Assembly (NCBI RefSeq): GCF_025698545.1
Contig: NC_068566.1
Location: forward strand, 38,915,192-38,979,191
Length of the DNA: 64,000 bases
Direction: 5' to 3'
Origin: Gossypium raimondii
Lineage: Eukaryota > Streptophyta > Magnoliopsida > Malvales > Malvaceae
In this document: one piece after another, positions 52,187 to 64,000 of the stretch
Layout: each line of letters begins with the position of its first letter
Numbering within the stretch: the first letter of the stretch is position 1
The notes under the pieces: generated by a model
Databases searched by the model: none
Told to the model about the DNA's origin: nothing
Seen by the model: the letters and a program-made list of their open reading frames with translations, nothing else
Program-made: the position numbers and the translations under genes

Positions 52187-53963
52187 TGTTGCGAATTTAT
52201 TGAATGATATGCAAGTGTACACAATCGTCAACAAGTAAGAAAGTAGTGAGTTAAGAGTATCATAGGGATTGTTTAAGTAAGGTAAATATTGTGAAATTTA
52301 TTAATGACAAGTTGGTGAACAATAAAAATATGGTTAAGGAATGAGCTAATTAACTAAACGAAACTTAACCTAGTTGAATACACAACTCAACAACACAAAA
52401 TAATAAGCAAATAGCAAGCGTTAACTACAATAGCATGAATGACTAGAATAGTTAATCCCCTTTAACCTATATTCATTAAAACAATGATAAAGACTTTTAC
52501 GGGTTGACCGTGGCATAAATGGTGAATTACTAACCTTGATTTTACAAGTGCTCGACTTCTCTCGACCTAAGCTTAACCTATTAGTCTCTTTGCATATGCC
52601 TATGTCGAGTCTAACTTCAAGATTACCTTTCTAGGCTTCATTCTAAAGAATTAAGTGAGGTAATATTGATATGTCTATGCTGAAGCAAGTTTAATCACAT
52701 TAATTCTAACAGCTCGATTTTGACCCTAATCGGACATAGTGGTTTTGGGACCACAAATCTGAGTCAAAAAATATTTTAATATTATTTTCTGTGTTTATTA
52801 TGTGTGAATTTGATTATGTGAAATTTTCGTGTTTTAATTTTGTCGTTTGTGTGACCGATTAAAGAAAATGACTTAATCGCGTAAAATGAAACTTTAGGGC
52901 TTAAATCTAAAAGTGCCTAATTGTTGTTGTCTTTTTAAAGTGGAAGATTTAAGATGCAATAAGGCCAACATATAGTTAGTGGGTGACAAAGGACAAGTAT
53001 AACCTTATATATATATGTGTTTATTTATTTATATAAAGGTCAATTAGGTAAATTAATTATTAAAGTTAATATAAGTTAAATATAAAAAAAATTAGGCCAT
53101 ATTCTTCATCATTTGACCGAAACTAAGAAATAAATAGAAAGGCTTTAAGCTTTGGTATTTTCGGCACATGCAAAGCTTGATTAAGGTATGGATTTTGTTC
53201 GGTTTTTGATTATTTTTACGTTTTTGAGATCGTTGCTTCGAATACTTCAAAACCCATGTCTTAATTTTGTGAATTGATGATGATTTTGAAATGTGCCATT
53301 GATGAATGTTTGATTTTTATGATGTTAGTTGATGAAAAATGAAATATATGTGTTAGATTAACATGTTTTGTTTTTGAATTTTTGGTGAATTTGAGTAATT
53401 AGGGCTAAATTATGAAAATAAATTTTTGAGGGAATAAAATGCAAAATAAATGAAATGTTTGGGCTTGTATGAAGACTATGAATATTCGGCCCTAGCATAA
53501 TGTGTGCAAATTGTGTGTATTTTGTTTTCCCTGCAATAGGGACTAAATTGAAAAAAGTGTAAAATTTCTGGGGAAAAATGGTAATTTTCCCATTTATGTG
53601 TTTTTGGATAAAATTGAATGATTTGATTAACAAAAGGGTTAAATTTGAATATGTATAGATTGAGAACTAAAGAAAACGAAATTAGATCGGGGGAAGTCAA
53701 AATTAGTTGATTAGTCGATTTCGTCCGTCGATATCCGAGGTAAGTTTATAAGCATATAAATACTGTTAAATTTAATATTATATATAGATTAAGTGAAAAA
53801 TGAAATTTTATGCAATTTAATTGGTGATGGCCGAATATAAATTGAGCAAGAGAGACGTATTTTGAGTTTGATTTGATCAGGTTTCAATATCCGAAAGCCC
53901 GTACGAACCTTAGGAATAGATAGGATACTTTTGTCATGACATAGTATTTCTGAAATGTGTTTT

Positions 53964-54085
53964 CATGTAAGACCACGTCTGGGATGTTGGCATCGACTTG
54001 TGTTTACGTGTAAGACCCTGTCTGGGATAGTGGCGTCGATTTGTGATCACATGTAAGACCACGTTTGGGATGTTGGCATTGTACG
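53964..54085 (+). repeat. 43-base tandem array in the LTR, about 3 copies
   Basis: CATGTAAGACC or CGTGTAAGACC recurs at 53964, 54007 and 54050, an exact 43-base spacing. Units contain GTCTGGGATGTTGGCATCGA or a variant. Confidence 0.85.
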
Positions 54086-55590
54086 AGCTTTTCGATTATC
54101 CACGTATCCTTTTTAATTCCGAACGATTCAACGGGAAATGTTAGGTGTGAGACCGAATGTGAAAACGAAGTAAAAGTTTCAGGTATGTATTTATACCATG
54201 CTATGAAATTTAGGTAAGTATGTTTGTATTACCAAGTAAATTGGCTTATTGAAGTAATTGTGATATAAGAAGATTTGGCTTATTATTATAGTTGTAACTT
54301 ATAAAATGATGAATAAACATGTATATGAGTATTTAGGCATCTAACTTATTAAAGTTAAATGCTTAGTTATAGTTGATTTAGTTGGCTTGGCAAATTGGTT
54401 TGAAATTAATGTTAATATGAATAATGTTTGCTTATGAATTACTAAGCTACGAAAGCTTACTGTGTGTATATTTATTCTTCGTTCTATAGATTTTGGAAGT
54501 GGTTACGAGCTCGGGGATCATCAGCAAGACTTATCACACTATTGACAGTTTGTTTCGGTACTTTACTAAGTTGATTTTGAATATATGGCTTGTATAGCAT
54601 AGTTGGAATATTGATTTTGGATTAAGTACTCGTAAATGTGAATAATAGCCATGCGAAAATGGCTTATCTTCTTTTGATCGAGTTTGGTGTCTATGCATAT
54701 GGTTTTAATAGTTATTAAAATGGAGTTTATTTTTATGCCTATTTGATTATGGTATAATTTTGTGATAGGTAAGTAAGTGTGATGTTTATAACTTGTACAT
54801 AGTGATTTTGGTTGAGTAATTAGTATATGTATATTTTTATATATTGGTTGATGTTAAGTGAAATGTATGTGTGGATAGGTATTAGAAAAATATGTCTTAC
54901 TTGTGTGGTAAATTTTGGTTTTGGTATTATATTGGTTTGGTTATGGTAAATAGGTATAAAGTTATGTTAGGTCCTTAAGCCTTTGATAAATTAGTCGAAT
55001 TAATATTGTTAGTTATGTTTATTCGACTATGGTATAAGCTTGTAATAGACAATTAAATGTGATGCAAATGGATTTGGTTTTGTGTTTTGTCGATGAAATT
55101 TGTTATAAGATCAAATGTGTAAGGATCATGGATCAAATGTTATTAAGTTGAATGTGTATAGGTTTGCTTATAATTTTGATTATTTAAAATCATGAACTTA
55201 TAAATAGCCATATGAAAATAACCTATTTTTTTCATGCTTGTGTTCGGTTTGTTAATTAAGATATTGAGATGAGGTAATTCGGTATCTAGGAATATAGTAA
55301 TTATTAATGGAGTATAATTGAACATGTTTGATTCGATGATGTATGTGACTATGGGATTTGGATTGGTGCTTATATTATATTAATGAGCATGTATTATATC
55401 TTAATAGATAAAATGGTATAATTGGCTAAAGCTTGAATTTTTTAATGATATATATATGTATATGTATATGTTTTGGTAAATATCATGAAGACACAAATAT
55501 ACTATGGTTTGAGAGTTTATAATAATCGTATATGCATTAATTAACTTTGTAATGATCTTGAATTATGGGTTTACTGAAATGGTTAATGGT

Positions 55591-55613
55591 ATATATATAT
55601 ATATATATATATA
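55591..55613 (+). repeat. (AT)n microsatellite
   Basis: About eleven AT units inside the LTR. Confidence 0.85.
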
Positions 55614-56070
55614 CATAAATAAGTGTCTGAGTTAGTAAATAATTAAATTATATATCTTTGGTTCTTTGAAATGTTCAATATAGTATATGTTGTTTTTTTA
55701 TCTTAGTCATTTGTTTTAGGTTATGATTAGTTTTAAAATGTTAACAATAAGTATATTTTTAAGTATAAAAGTTTTTAGTAAATTATTATTATAGGTTCGA
55801 ATAAGTATAGTGTACTTTGATTTAGTTGTATTGGCAAAATGTGCACTTTTATTATGTTTGAATGATTAGTATATGTAATTGGATTAATTATTAAGCATGC
55901 AAATTTTGTATAATTTATTTGTTTCATTTTGTATATGCTACATTAATGAATATATATACACAGTACATTATTTGATTTGGTCAAAAAAAATTTGTAATAG
56001 GTGTTATGTCCAGTAATGCCTTGTAACCCTAATCTGGCGACGGACACGGGTTAGGGGTGTTACATTTTAT

Positions 56071-56082
56071 TGGTATCAGAGC
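56071..56082 (+). promoter_or_regulatory. Primer binding site, initiator-Met tRNA type
   Basis: TGGTATCAGAGC lies six bases after the LTR end. It matches the 3' end complement of plant initiator methionine tRNA, the usual primer of Ty3/gypsy elements. Confidence 0.85.
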
Positions 56083-56153
56083 TCTACTTGCCATATTTTT
56101 TGCTGCGATAGTGTGATGACTTCTGACATATAAAAATGTGTTTTCATATAGTA

Positions 56154-58178
56154 ATGGATCCCGATCGAGTCGTAGCTAATGATGTTGAGAGTATAGCGCC
56201 TTCTCCCCTGCAAGGGACAGAGTCGATAGATTCTAGACCGACCTCGAGTAACTAGGAGGGAGAGGCTAAACAAGCCTTTTACCAAATGATGAGCGACTAA
56301 TTTACTCAATATATCCGGACCAACCCAGCTGCGCAACAACCTCCACCCCCGATTAAACCATCTTCGATACCTGTTATACCTCAAGTGGGTGATTCGTTGA
56401 GATTGCTTAAGCCTCCTGTTGAGAAAATCTAAAAACACGGGGCTGAAGAATTCAGAGCCACTGATGACAATGATGCTGAATAAGCTGAATTCTAGCTCTA
56501 TAATACTATTCGAGTGTTTGATGAGTTATCTTGCACCCCTGATGAGTGTTTAAAATGTGCCATATCTTTGCTACGGGACACTGCATATCACTGGTGGAAT
56601 ACATTGGTATCGGTGGTTCCGAAAGAGCGAGTGACCTGGGAATTCTTTCAGACTGAGTTCTATAAGAAATACATCAGCCAGAGATTGATTGATCAGAAAC
56701 GCAAGGAATTTCTCGAATTGAAACAGGGTCGGATGACAGTGACAGAATATGAAAGAAAATTTGTGAGACTCAGCCGGTATGCCTGAGAATGTGTTTCGAC
56801 TGAAGCTTTTATGTGTAAAAGATTTGAAGATGGGCTGAACGAAGACATTAAACTGTTAGTTGGCATACTTGAGATAAAAGAGTTCGTGGTACTTGTTGAG
56901 CGAGCTTGTAAAGCTGAAGAGCTCGGGAAAGAGAAAAGGAAAGCTGACTCTGAAGCTAGAGATTCACGTAAAAAACCATTCAGTAAGTCATTCCAGTCGA
57001 CATCAAAGAAGTTTCGAGATGATACTAGCCGTTCAAAGGCTGCCGCAGTGTATTCACGATGGGATCGGGATAGACCACCTGTGAGCTCGAGAGGTATCTC
57101 AGTAGCTAATGTGGGTAATGTCAGATCAAATCAACTCGAATATGAACATTGTGGTAAACGACATCCTGACAGTTGCAGATTGCATGATTGAGCCTATTTT
57201 AAATGTAGATTGAGGGATCATTTCATTCGAGAATGCCCAGAGTTAGCGGATCAAAATTTGGTACAAAACATGAGATCGGGTAACACTGCAGCTAGAGGTA
57301 GACAACCCAGAAACACGGGTAATATGAGTGGCAGTCAGAGAGGCACCAAAGATACAACTGTTAGACCCGAGGCTCGCGCACTTGCCAGAGCCTATGCCAT
57401 TCGCGTACGCGAAGAGGCCTCATCCCCAGATGTTATTACTGGTATTTTCACTCTCTATGATACTAGTGTTGTTGCATTGATTGACCTTGGTTCGACTCAT
57501 TCTTATGTGTGTGAAACATTAGTAACTAGTAAGACTTTTTCTGTTGAGTCTACTGAGTTTGTAATTAAAGTATCGAACCCCTGGGCTGGTGTGTTTTGGT
57601 TGACAAAGTGTGCAAGAATTGTCCGTTTATGATTCGAGATTCATGTTTTCTGGCTGATTTGATGTTGTTTCGATTCGTCGAGTTTGATATAATTCTGGGT
57701 ATGGACTGGTTAACAGTACATGATGCTGTTGTAAACTGTAAACGGAAGACTATTGATTTACGATGTCAAAATGGTGAGGTTATTCAGATTGAATCTAATG
57801 ATCTGAATAGTTTACTAGCTGTGATATCTTCGATGTTAGCTCAGAAATATGTAAGAAAAGGTTGTGAAGCTTACTTTGCATACGTGCTTGATAATAAAGT
57901 AACCGAAAGAAAGATTGAATTAGTACCTGTTGTGTGCGAGTATCCGGATGTGTTTCCTAAAGAATTACCGGGTTTGCCACCGATACGAGAGGTAGAGTTT
58001 GGGGTTGAATTAGTGCTGGGGATGACTCCGATATCGATAGCTTTGTATAGAATGACACCTGCAGAATTAAAAGAATTGAAAGCTCAGTTGCAAGAGTTAA
58101 CAGATAGATGTTTCGCGCGACCGAGTTTCTCTCCCTGGGGCGCACCAGTTCTGTTTGTGAAAAAGAAAGATGGGTTAG
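56154..58178 (+). pseudogene. Gypsy gag-protease-RT remnant
   Basis: Gag starts ATGGATCCCGATCG. It has the retrotransposon gag core (CAISLLRDTAYHWWNTL, WEFFQTEFYKKYI) and a CCHC knuckle, whose first Cys appears replaced by Tyr (YFKCRLRDHFIREC). Protease has LIDLGSTHSYVC where DTGS or DSGS is expected. The RT N-terminus reads FPKELPGLPPIREVEF to SFSPWGAPVLFVKKKDG. Stops at several points (for example near 56484, 56786 and 57189) and a frame change near 57596 show decay. Confidence 0.85.
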
Positions 58179-59261
58179 GAGTGTTACATTAATCCTAAGG
58201 ATATGCACGGTAAGAAATATCCCTTGATAACATTACACATTTAATTAACACATGATTAAACAAGCACCAATCAAGTATTTTGTCAATTAATAACCATATT
58301 CTCAGATCGATTTACTAATTCAATTACTTACCAACATCAAGTATGCGTTAGGAAGTATGATCATGATAGTACTTGACTAAGTAAAACTACCAAATGCGGA
58401 GAACATCTCTATTAAAACTTCATTGAATTTAAAATAAAGTTGCATAACCATTCCAACCTCAACCAAATTAGTCATTGTAATTAAAGAGAAAACACAAAAA
58501 CAATAAGCAATCATGTTTTCAATGTAAGAACAAAGTAAACAGATAAAGGAAAGAAGAAACTGTAAGGTGATTCCTAGTGGTTCTCCGTGCCGCCTCACTT
58601 GCTTCTCACTTGTGGAATTGCTCTCTTACTCTGTAGAGTAAACTGTGTATTTTCAATGGATGAATGCCCCCTTTTTATACTAATTTGAGCTCCTAACTCC
58701 CTTTCTCTTTTTATCTTTGATTCCCTTGATTTCCTCTATGTAGGTAACGTCCCCATGCACTTCTCAAGGGCTGGTAAGTTTGCTCCTCAAACAAAGGGAT
58801 GTGGTTGGGATGTTCAAGATCATATCTTTCATTTTTGATTTTTTCTTCCTTCCTTTCCTTGTGCATATGGTTTGGGCTCTCATTGGGTTAAAAAAATTTT
58901 CAAGCTCCTCCAAAATTGGGTTGGACATGAGATTAGGCCCAAATAAAGCTCTACTGGACATCCATGCATGTGAATTCTTAAGGCCCAAACCGTTGGAATG
59001 ATGTTCTAGCAATAGTTGTAGTAGTGAGCCTTTATCTGCCAACTTCCATTATTTATGTCCATTGTCTTCATTAAACACCTAATAGATGAAAAATCACGAT
59101 TTTAGCATAGTAATTAGTAAAAATAAAAAAAATTTCATATGATTGCTTTAGTAAAACAAAATTATAGGTGACACTATGAAAATTAGTTAGAAATCACTTA
59201 AAATTTCCATGAAATATGAGCTGTAAAGTACTAAAAATAAATCTATATTTTAGAGTTATCA

Positions 59262-59591
59262 CAATCCTAGCTCTACAAGTATTTGGAATTGAAAATGGTT
59301 GATCAAGCTTTGGGACATTGATGCTTCTACTATCCAAAGCTTTTCTTCAGATGATTAGATTTCTACTTCCAAATTGTGAGAAGTAATTAAAGTTAAAGGC
59401 ACCAAAGTTTGTTGGCATAAGTTAATATGGTTTCCTTTACATATTCTATAACATGTAGTTATCACTTGGATGGCGGTGTTGAATAGGCTTCCAACCAGAG
59501 ATAGATTGCACTTCTTTTGGCTAAATATTGATGTTTGTTGCTTATTTTGTTCTAGCGTGACTTAATCTAGGAATCACATTTTCTTTGAATG
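59262..59591 (+). pseudogene. LINE 2 zf-RVT end fragment
   Basis: WHKLIWFPLHI, ITWMAVLNRLPTRDRL and SRNHIFFEC are hallmarks of the zf-RVT domain that ends plant LINE ORF2. The Cys/His pattern is partly lost. Confidence 0.75.
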
Positions 59592-60208
59592 TGTAACACC
59601 ATACATCCGACCTAGAAGGTAGGTTCGAATACAAGTTGCTACATTAGATGCTGAAGCATCTCAAACAAAGAATCACTTAAACAAATAATTATCAATATAA
59701 TTTATTTAGCAATGAGAATGCATGCAAACATAAAGAATGGGGGCCACATAAGAAAGTCCGGGGTCTGAGGTATCCAAAAATAGGGCCAAGATACGAACCT
59801 TGGGCTGAATTATTAAATTTCGTAGCCATGTCCAGAGACATAGAAACCATGTCTCGGGACATGCCTCCCTTGACAAGTTAATTTAGCTTTGATGTTTGGT
59901 TTCTCGAGACAATATCCCGTATGTCTCTATGTAAGACTACTTGTCTCGAAACCTTGGACCTATTTTATCCTAATTTAGTTTTGATGTTTTGTGTCTCAAT
60001 ACAAAGGCCACAATTTCTTGAGACAAATCACCTAATGTATCGAAACATGTTCTCGTGACACTTACACAGAAGTGCACCGAATGGTCAAAATGTTTTTGAT
60101 GCCTCGACACATAGTTGTCTTGAGACACTAGTGCAAATATATAGAATTTGACAATTTAAAGAATGCAACCAAACTTTCATGCACAAGTTACACATACTAA
60201 AACCAACT
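59592..60208 (-). mobile_element. Truncated LTR with TCTCGAGACA motifs
   Basis: It starts TGTAACACCATACATCC. Many variants of the palindrome TCTCGAGACA (59830-60135) are scattered through it. It ends where family X sequence starts. No TSD. It truncates LINE 2. Confidence 0.5.
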
Positions 60209-60905
60209 CAAAATAGTCATTTCATTATAGTATTGTGACTCAACACTCCCTAATTATATATCATTACAAAAGATACTTAAGAAATGCTCGTCCAATGACC
60301 TTGTCATAAGTGTGTTACCCTCATAGGATATCCTTAATCTCTTTGGGATAAATTCATTCTCCCAATATGATCCTATTTTATCTCACGGTAACCATGACAT
60401 TTTCCTTCATGAAAAGTCAATTACTATAAGATAGTAATCAAATGATTTATCACAAAGACAATAACCCATGGGTGCATTTACTTTTCATCTACCATGTAAT
60501 GATGATGAGATGATATCACTTATCCATTAATTAGGATATAAATTCCACTATTGTAAATGATGTTACATACTGTAGAAGTCGTATACCCAACACACCAGCT
60601 TTCGGTTCCTTATATATTAGAACACAAAATTTTACTTACATAAAAGATACGAGTCACGCATACATAGTCTATCATCCACTCAGGATTAAGGTATGTCACG
60701 CTATGAATGTCACAAGTGAATAAACCCATAATCGGATCTAGAACCAATTCTGCTTGAGATCTTTCTCTAGCTTTTGGGAGTTATCCGCTCTGATGCTTCA
60801 GACAAAACATCTCCTATTTGAAATTGATAAATGAGATATTAGTCTTTCAATCAATTTGCTCTTTTCCAATTAGACTAAGGACATTTTCATATAATTTGAA
60901 ATGTG
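60209..60905 (-). mobile_element. Partial LTR, family X (copy 3)
   Basis: In reverse complement it is collinear with 36800-37600. Examples are GTGTTGGGTATACGACTTCT and AAGAGATTAAGGATATCCTA. Both ends are missing. Confidence 0.65.
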
Positions 60906-60906
60906 A

Positions 60907-61488
60907 ACATCATTTATCGCATTTTCTTCTTCATTCTTTTCAAGCATGTCATTGTCAACATCCTCAAAATATTCAGTACGAAGTGTACTTGAAGAAGGTG
61001 CCCATGCTTTATCACCATGGCAACTATCCCCATGAACATCTGGTCCAACTTCCCTTCGAATTCAGGATCAATGCCCAAAGTTCTAAATTTTTGAGCTTCA
61101 AGTACAACCTACATATAAATTAATAATTTAATAAGAAATTATCAATAACCTCATAAATAAGAAAAAAACAAAAATATGATAAAAATTATTAATATACATT
61201 TAGCCTACTTTCCCACCAACCATTTGATGCATCAACGGTTATTTTTATAAGCTTCCATCCTAGACCAATATCTTTGCCTTTAAACTTTTTCCAAGCCTTC
61301 CATTCTTTTTTCAACGGTTCTTTTCGAAGTTGGCCATTATTTCCAACCATCCCCTATTTTATGAAATGAGTACCAGGTCTATTGCTTTTCAATATATCTT
61401 TAATACAAAGATCACAAAATATTTCCACCAATCTCTTATTCCACATTGTTTTGACCTTTTTGGCACTAATTTCAACCATCGAATTCAT
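60907..61488 (-). pseudogene. MYB/SANT-like DNA-binding protein fragment
   Basis: On the minus strand exon A (61488-61198) gives VEIFCDLCIKDILKSNRPGT, then KKEWKAWKKFKGKDIGLGW and DASNGWWESRL. This is the plant Myb/SANT-like domain (PF12776) seen in L10-interacting MYB-like proteins and in Harbinger-associated proteins. A stop (TAG) and an internal loss lie between. Exon B (61108-60907) gives FRTLGIDPEFEGKLDQMFMG, then shifts frame into DKAWAPSSSTLRTEYFEDVD. The remainder is cut off by LTR sequence. Confidence 0.7.
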
Positions 61489-62876
61489 CTATTACATAAA
61501 TAAGAAAATTATTGACTCTAGTTAAAACCATGACCATTTCACTCAGCTCAATCTTCCATTTCAATCCACTGAAAAAATAAAATCAAACAAGATATTTATT
61601 TGGTTTAATTAAACATTATTTTCGAAACACTTTTCTTCAGCTTTAAGTTTCTCAAAAATAAGCGTTACCTTTAGAAATAGCGAGTTCTCCACCGAGTTAA
61701 CACACTTTCTCCACTTTGCTAACAACTTCAAAGAGTTAAATCAAATAGAATAAACATAATTTTTAAAGAGAAAATAGAATTACAAGGAAACACACACAGT
61801 GAAATCAATGGCACATAAATAATAAATTACTCATACGTGGTGTGTCAGGTAATTTTGTGTTAATGCTCTCAACTTAAAGCCAAAATCCTTTTCGATATCA
61901 CTGATCTCCTGAATGAGTCTTTTCTCCTGAGGTTTAACAGTCCGATGTTAGTATTAATTTTTATCCTTCTTTCATTTAATACCATAAAAATTTTCTAAAA
62001 AATATCCTGTAGAATTTCAATTAAGATAAAACAGTCATACAAGTCTCATTGGAATTTGATATTGAACTTCCCAGAAACAATCATACAAGTTTCAATGCAA
62101 TTTAATACAAGTCTCAATTAAGATAAAAAGTTTCTAAGCATAAGTTTGGGTTTTAGCTAGTTTGTTAGTTAGAAGGAATATGTTAAACTTCACAAGGCAC
62201 AAGTAATTGAGTGTATTTGACTGGCTGGTTACCTGACAGACTTTAGAGTTCAAGTAGTTTCAAAAGGAATAAAATTTTCAACATTTTATGTATATAGTGG
62301 AGATAAAGTTGGATAGATAATTTACAAGAAATGTTGCATTAAATCAAGCATTAAAAACTAATCAACAGAGAACTAGATCCCTGTGGAATTTGACCACATT
62401 ATTAAATTACAAATTAATATGCTAGTAGGGCGAATCTCTAAATTCGACATAATGTTATATTTACTTCACAGTTTTATTATTATTGTTTTGTCTTATAATT
62501 TTGCTTGCATGTTGGAAGTCAACTGCAATCAATAATTTATAGTACCATCAGTTTACCTCAATTAAGAGAGCTTCTATATAATTACTAATTAGGGTTACAC
62601 TAAATTTCCAATGTTTTCCATATTTTTCTAATTAATTAACTAAAACAAGGCATTAGCAAAGACAAAAACAAGCCACAAGCCACAAGCATTTGAATATGAA
62701 ACAAGAAATTATTTATGATACTTTCTGCATTGGTTGGGGGAGATAAAAATAGATATCTTTATATTCTATGTTAACATGGAAGACAGAAAATTAAAAGTTT
62801 TCAATATTGTAAAAATTACTCATATGTTTTGTAGAATCTTTGCTCATTCTTAATGGCCATTGGCATTTGTCACAAA
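61489..62876. other. Intergenic, no gene seen
   Basis: AT-rich, without recognisable coding blocks. The part nearest 61489 may be the former 5' part of the MYB/SANT-like pseudogene. Confidence 0.35.
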
Positions 62877-64000
62877 TGTAACACCCTATACCCGATTTGG
62901 TCGCTAAGCCCGAGTAATAGGACGCTACATCAAACATCGAACTCATGCATATGCACACAATCTCAAATACATGCAACCATCATCACTTTGAAATATTTAG
63001 AGGAGTAATGAGCCTTAAACACCTTAGACAACATTTAAAACGACTTAACATAACTAAGTCAACATTAGAAATAATTTAAAAATATGCTTAGGGACCATTT
63101 GATAAAATTATAAAGAACCCACGTAGGTATTGATATGCCATCACAAGTATCGATATTTATGTCCTGAGTATCGATACCTCTGCCCAGATTCGTAAAAACA
63201 AAGCAAAACAAAGTATTAACATGCTTAACATAACTTTATTCTAACTTGCATTAATCATCACAATGTCAAGCATTAAATTTACCCAAAACACAGTCAACAC
63301 AACATCTTTACATTGTTGATCCAAATCATGGTGATAACAATTAAAAATAGTAATAATTACCAAGAAAAAATTCTAGAAGTTCACAATCATGTTAAACCAA
63401 CAAGAACATAATAATAACCAGCCAAAGTTCTAACCACATTGCCTTTATTTCCACAATACAATGACTAACAGTATCACTTACTTAAATACTAAAGCCTAAC
63501 TTGGATCGCTTCCTTGGAATTTTCGAACAATAAATGCTAAATATCTACAGTGGTTAGAAAGAGTGGGTGAGCTTAAGCAAGCTCAGTGAATGTCGGAATA
63601 ACCACCAGGTACACACAACATCAAAGGTTAAATAAGAGCATACTACCACACATTGAAAACCGTATTCTAACCAAATCAAAATAACATATTCACGCTTCAT
63701 TCTATCATAAAACTAGCATATACTCTTACATGCAATTACATTTAACTCGTATATATAATTCACTTAACGATAATTCATCAAGACAAAACAACAAATTCAT
63801 ACTTTAATGACCCACAAGTATAGCTTATATATTCACATGCATTTACACACAACATTTTCATGTATTAATCAATTAATGATAATTTGGAAACTTGGAAACA
63901 TGAAACATAAGAGTGGGCTCTATCACCACACATTGGATACACAAATCTCCATCTTCATCACACCAATGACTCGAAGAGTCTAACATATCCCATAAGTGTA
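62877..64000 (-). mobile_element. LTR of the 44922 family, reverse orientation, runs off the window
   Basis: It starts TGTAACACCCTATACCCG with TTGGTCGCTAAGC. This is the reverse complement style of the 3' end of the LTR at 44922-49466 (GCTTAGCGACC against CTTGGCGACC). A GTATCGATAC-type motif occurs at 63168. The other end is outside the window. Confidence 0.65.

Larger units (their letters stand above)
52705..56064 (+). repeat. 5' LTR of the gypsy element, 3.36 kb
   Basis: It begins TCTAACAGCTCG (TG changed to TC) and ends GGGTTAGGGGTGTTACA. It contains a 43-base array at 53964-54085 and an (AT)n run at 55591-55613. The length is in the range of the solo LTRs elsewhere in the window. Confidence 0.8.
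52705..58188 (+). mobile_element. Gypsy (Tekay/Del-like) element with large internal deletion, TSD TTAAT
   Basis: The 5' LTR is 52705-56064. A primer site TGGTATCAGAGC follows at 56071, then gag-protease-RT start. The body stops at RT residues FVKKKDG. It then joins directly to TTAGGAGTGTTACA, the last bases of an LTR. The perfect TSD TTAAT (52700-52704 and 58189-58193) shows both outer ends belong to one insertion. Most of RT, RNase H, integrase and nearly the whole 3' LTR are gone. Confidence 0.85.
52187..59261 (+). mobile_element. Solo LTR (1.6 kb net), TSD CAATC, split by a gypsy element
   Basis: It starts TGTTGCGAATTTATTGAATG and ends TTTAGAGTTATCA. It is flanked by the perfect 5-base duplication CAATC (52182-52186 and 59262-59266). 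Without the gypsy insertion it is about 1.59 kb with TG/CA ends and no inverted terminal similarity, so a solo LTR is the best reading. Removing it restores the LINE frame: WDVN joins to PSSTSIWNW. Confidence 0.75.
44400..59591 (+). mobile_element. LINE 2, decayed and split by nested LTR insertions
   Basis: LINE parts lie at 44430-44921 (ORF1), 49467-52186 (ORF1 end, endonuclease, RT) and 59262-59591 (zf-RVT). They are collinear once the LTRs at 44922-49466 and 52187-59261 and their TSDs are removed. The 3' end is lost at 59592. Stops and frameshifts are frequent throughout. Confidence 0.8.

Noticed and set aside
53358..53700. Minus-strand frames of 74 and 91 codons
   Set aside because: They lie in the gypsy 5' LTR, have no family similarity and are AT-biased readings.

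Overview
The window is plant nuclear DNA: intron-bearing genes sit between long stretches of nested retrotransposons, Mutator-like elements and AT-rich spacer. The LTR families (ends such as TGTAACACCC/GGGTGTTACA, LTRs of about 3 kb, an initiator-Met primer site TGGTATCAGAGC) and the LINEs look like those of Malvaceae such as Gossypium. That placement is inferred from memory of such genomes and was not tested.

Only two loci look like intact protein-coding genes. The first is a seven-exon minus-strand gene (15596-18722) for a 232-residue STEEP1/CXorf56-type (UPF0428) protein. The second is a three-exon plus-strand gene (39946-42522) for a 779-residue coiled-coil protein of a plant family often labelled ribonuclease P subunit p38-related. 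A third transcription unit (24397-27318) is chimeric. A ribosomal protein eL38 promoter, start codon and first 62 codons join, across an intron and in frame, to exons copied from NADPH-cytochrome P450 reductase. It lies inside a 4.75 kb region bounded by inverted terminal repeats.

Layout: 1-8400, LTR pieces and solo LTRs. 8400-14960, a decayed LINE interrupted at 9622-11155 by a Pack-MULE that carries a fragment of ribosomal protein eS24. 15596-18722, the STEEP1-like gene. 19830-23827, a decayed MULE with its transposase and long repeat-filled terminal inverted repeats. 24023-28776, the eL38/reductase chimera and its host element. 29362-33030, small inverted-repeat elements and AT-rich DNA. 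33034-39072, a small MULE swollen by two solo LTRs. 39946-42522, the coiled-coil gene. 44400-59600, a second LINE split by an LTR with another LTR nested in it, and by a solo LTR that was itself hit by a gypsy element with a large internal deletion. 59592-64000, more LTR fragments and a MYB/SANT-like pseudogene.

No functional cluster joins the host genes. The recurring theme is transposon-borne capture of host gene pieces (eS24, eL38, P450 reductase) and layered insertions that can be ordered by their target-site duplications (TSDs). No tRNA, rRNA or CRISPR was seen. Exon borders were read by eye from GT/AG signals and family similarity.
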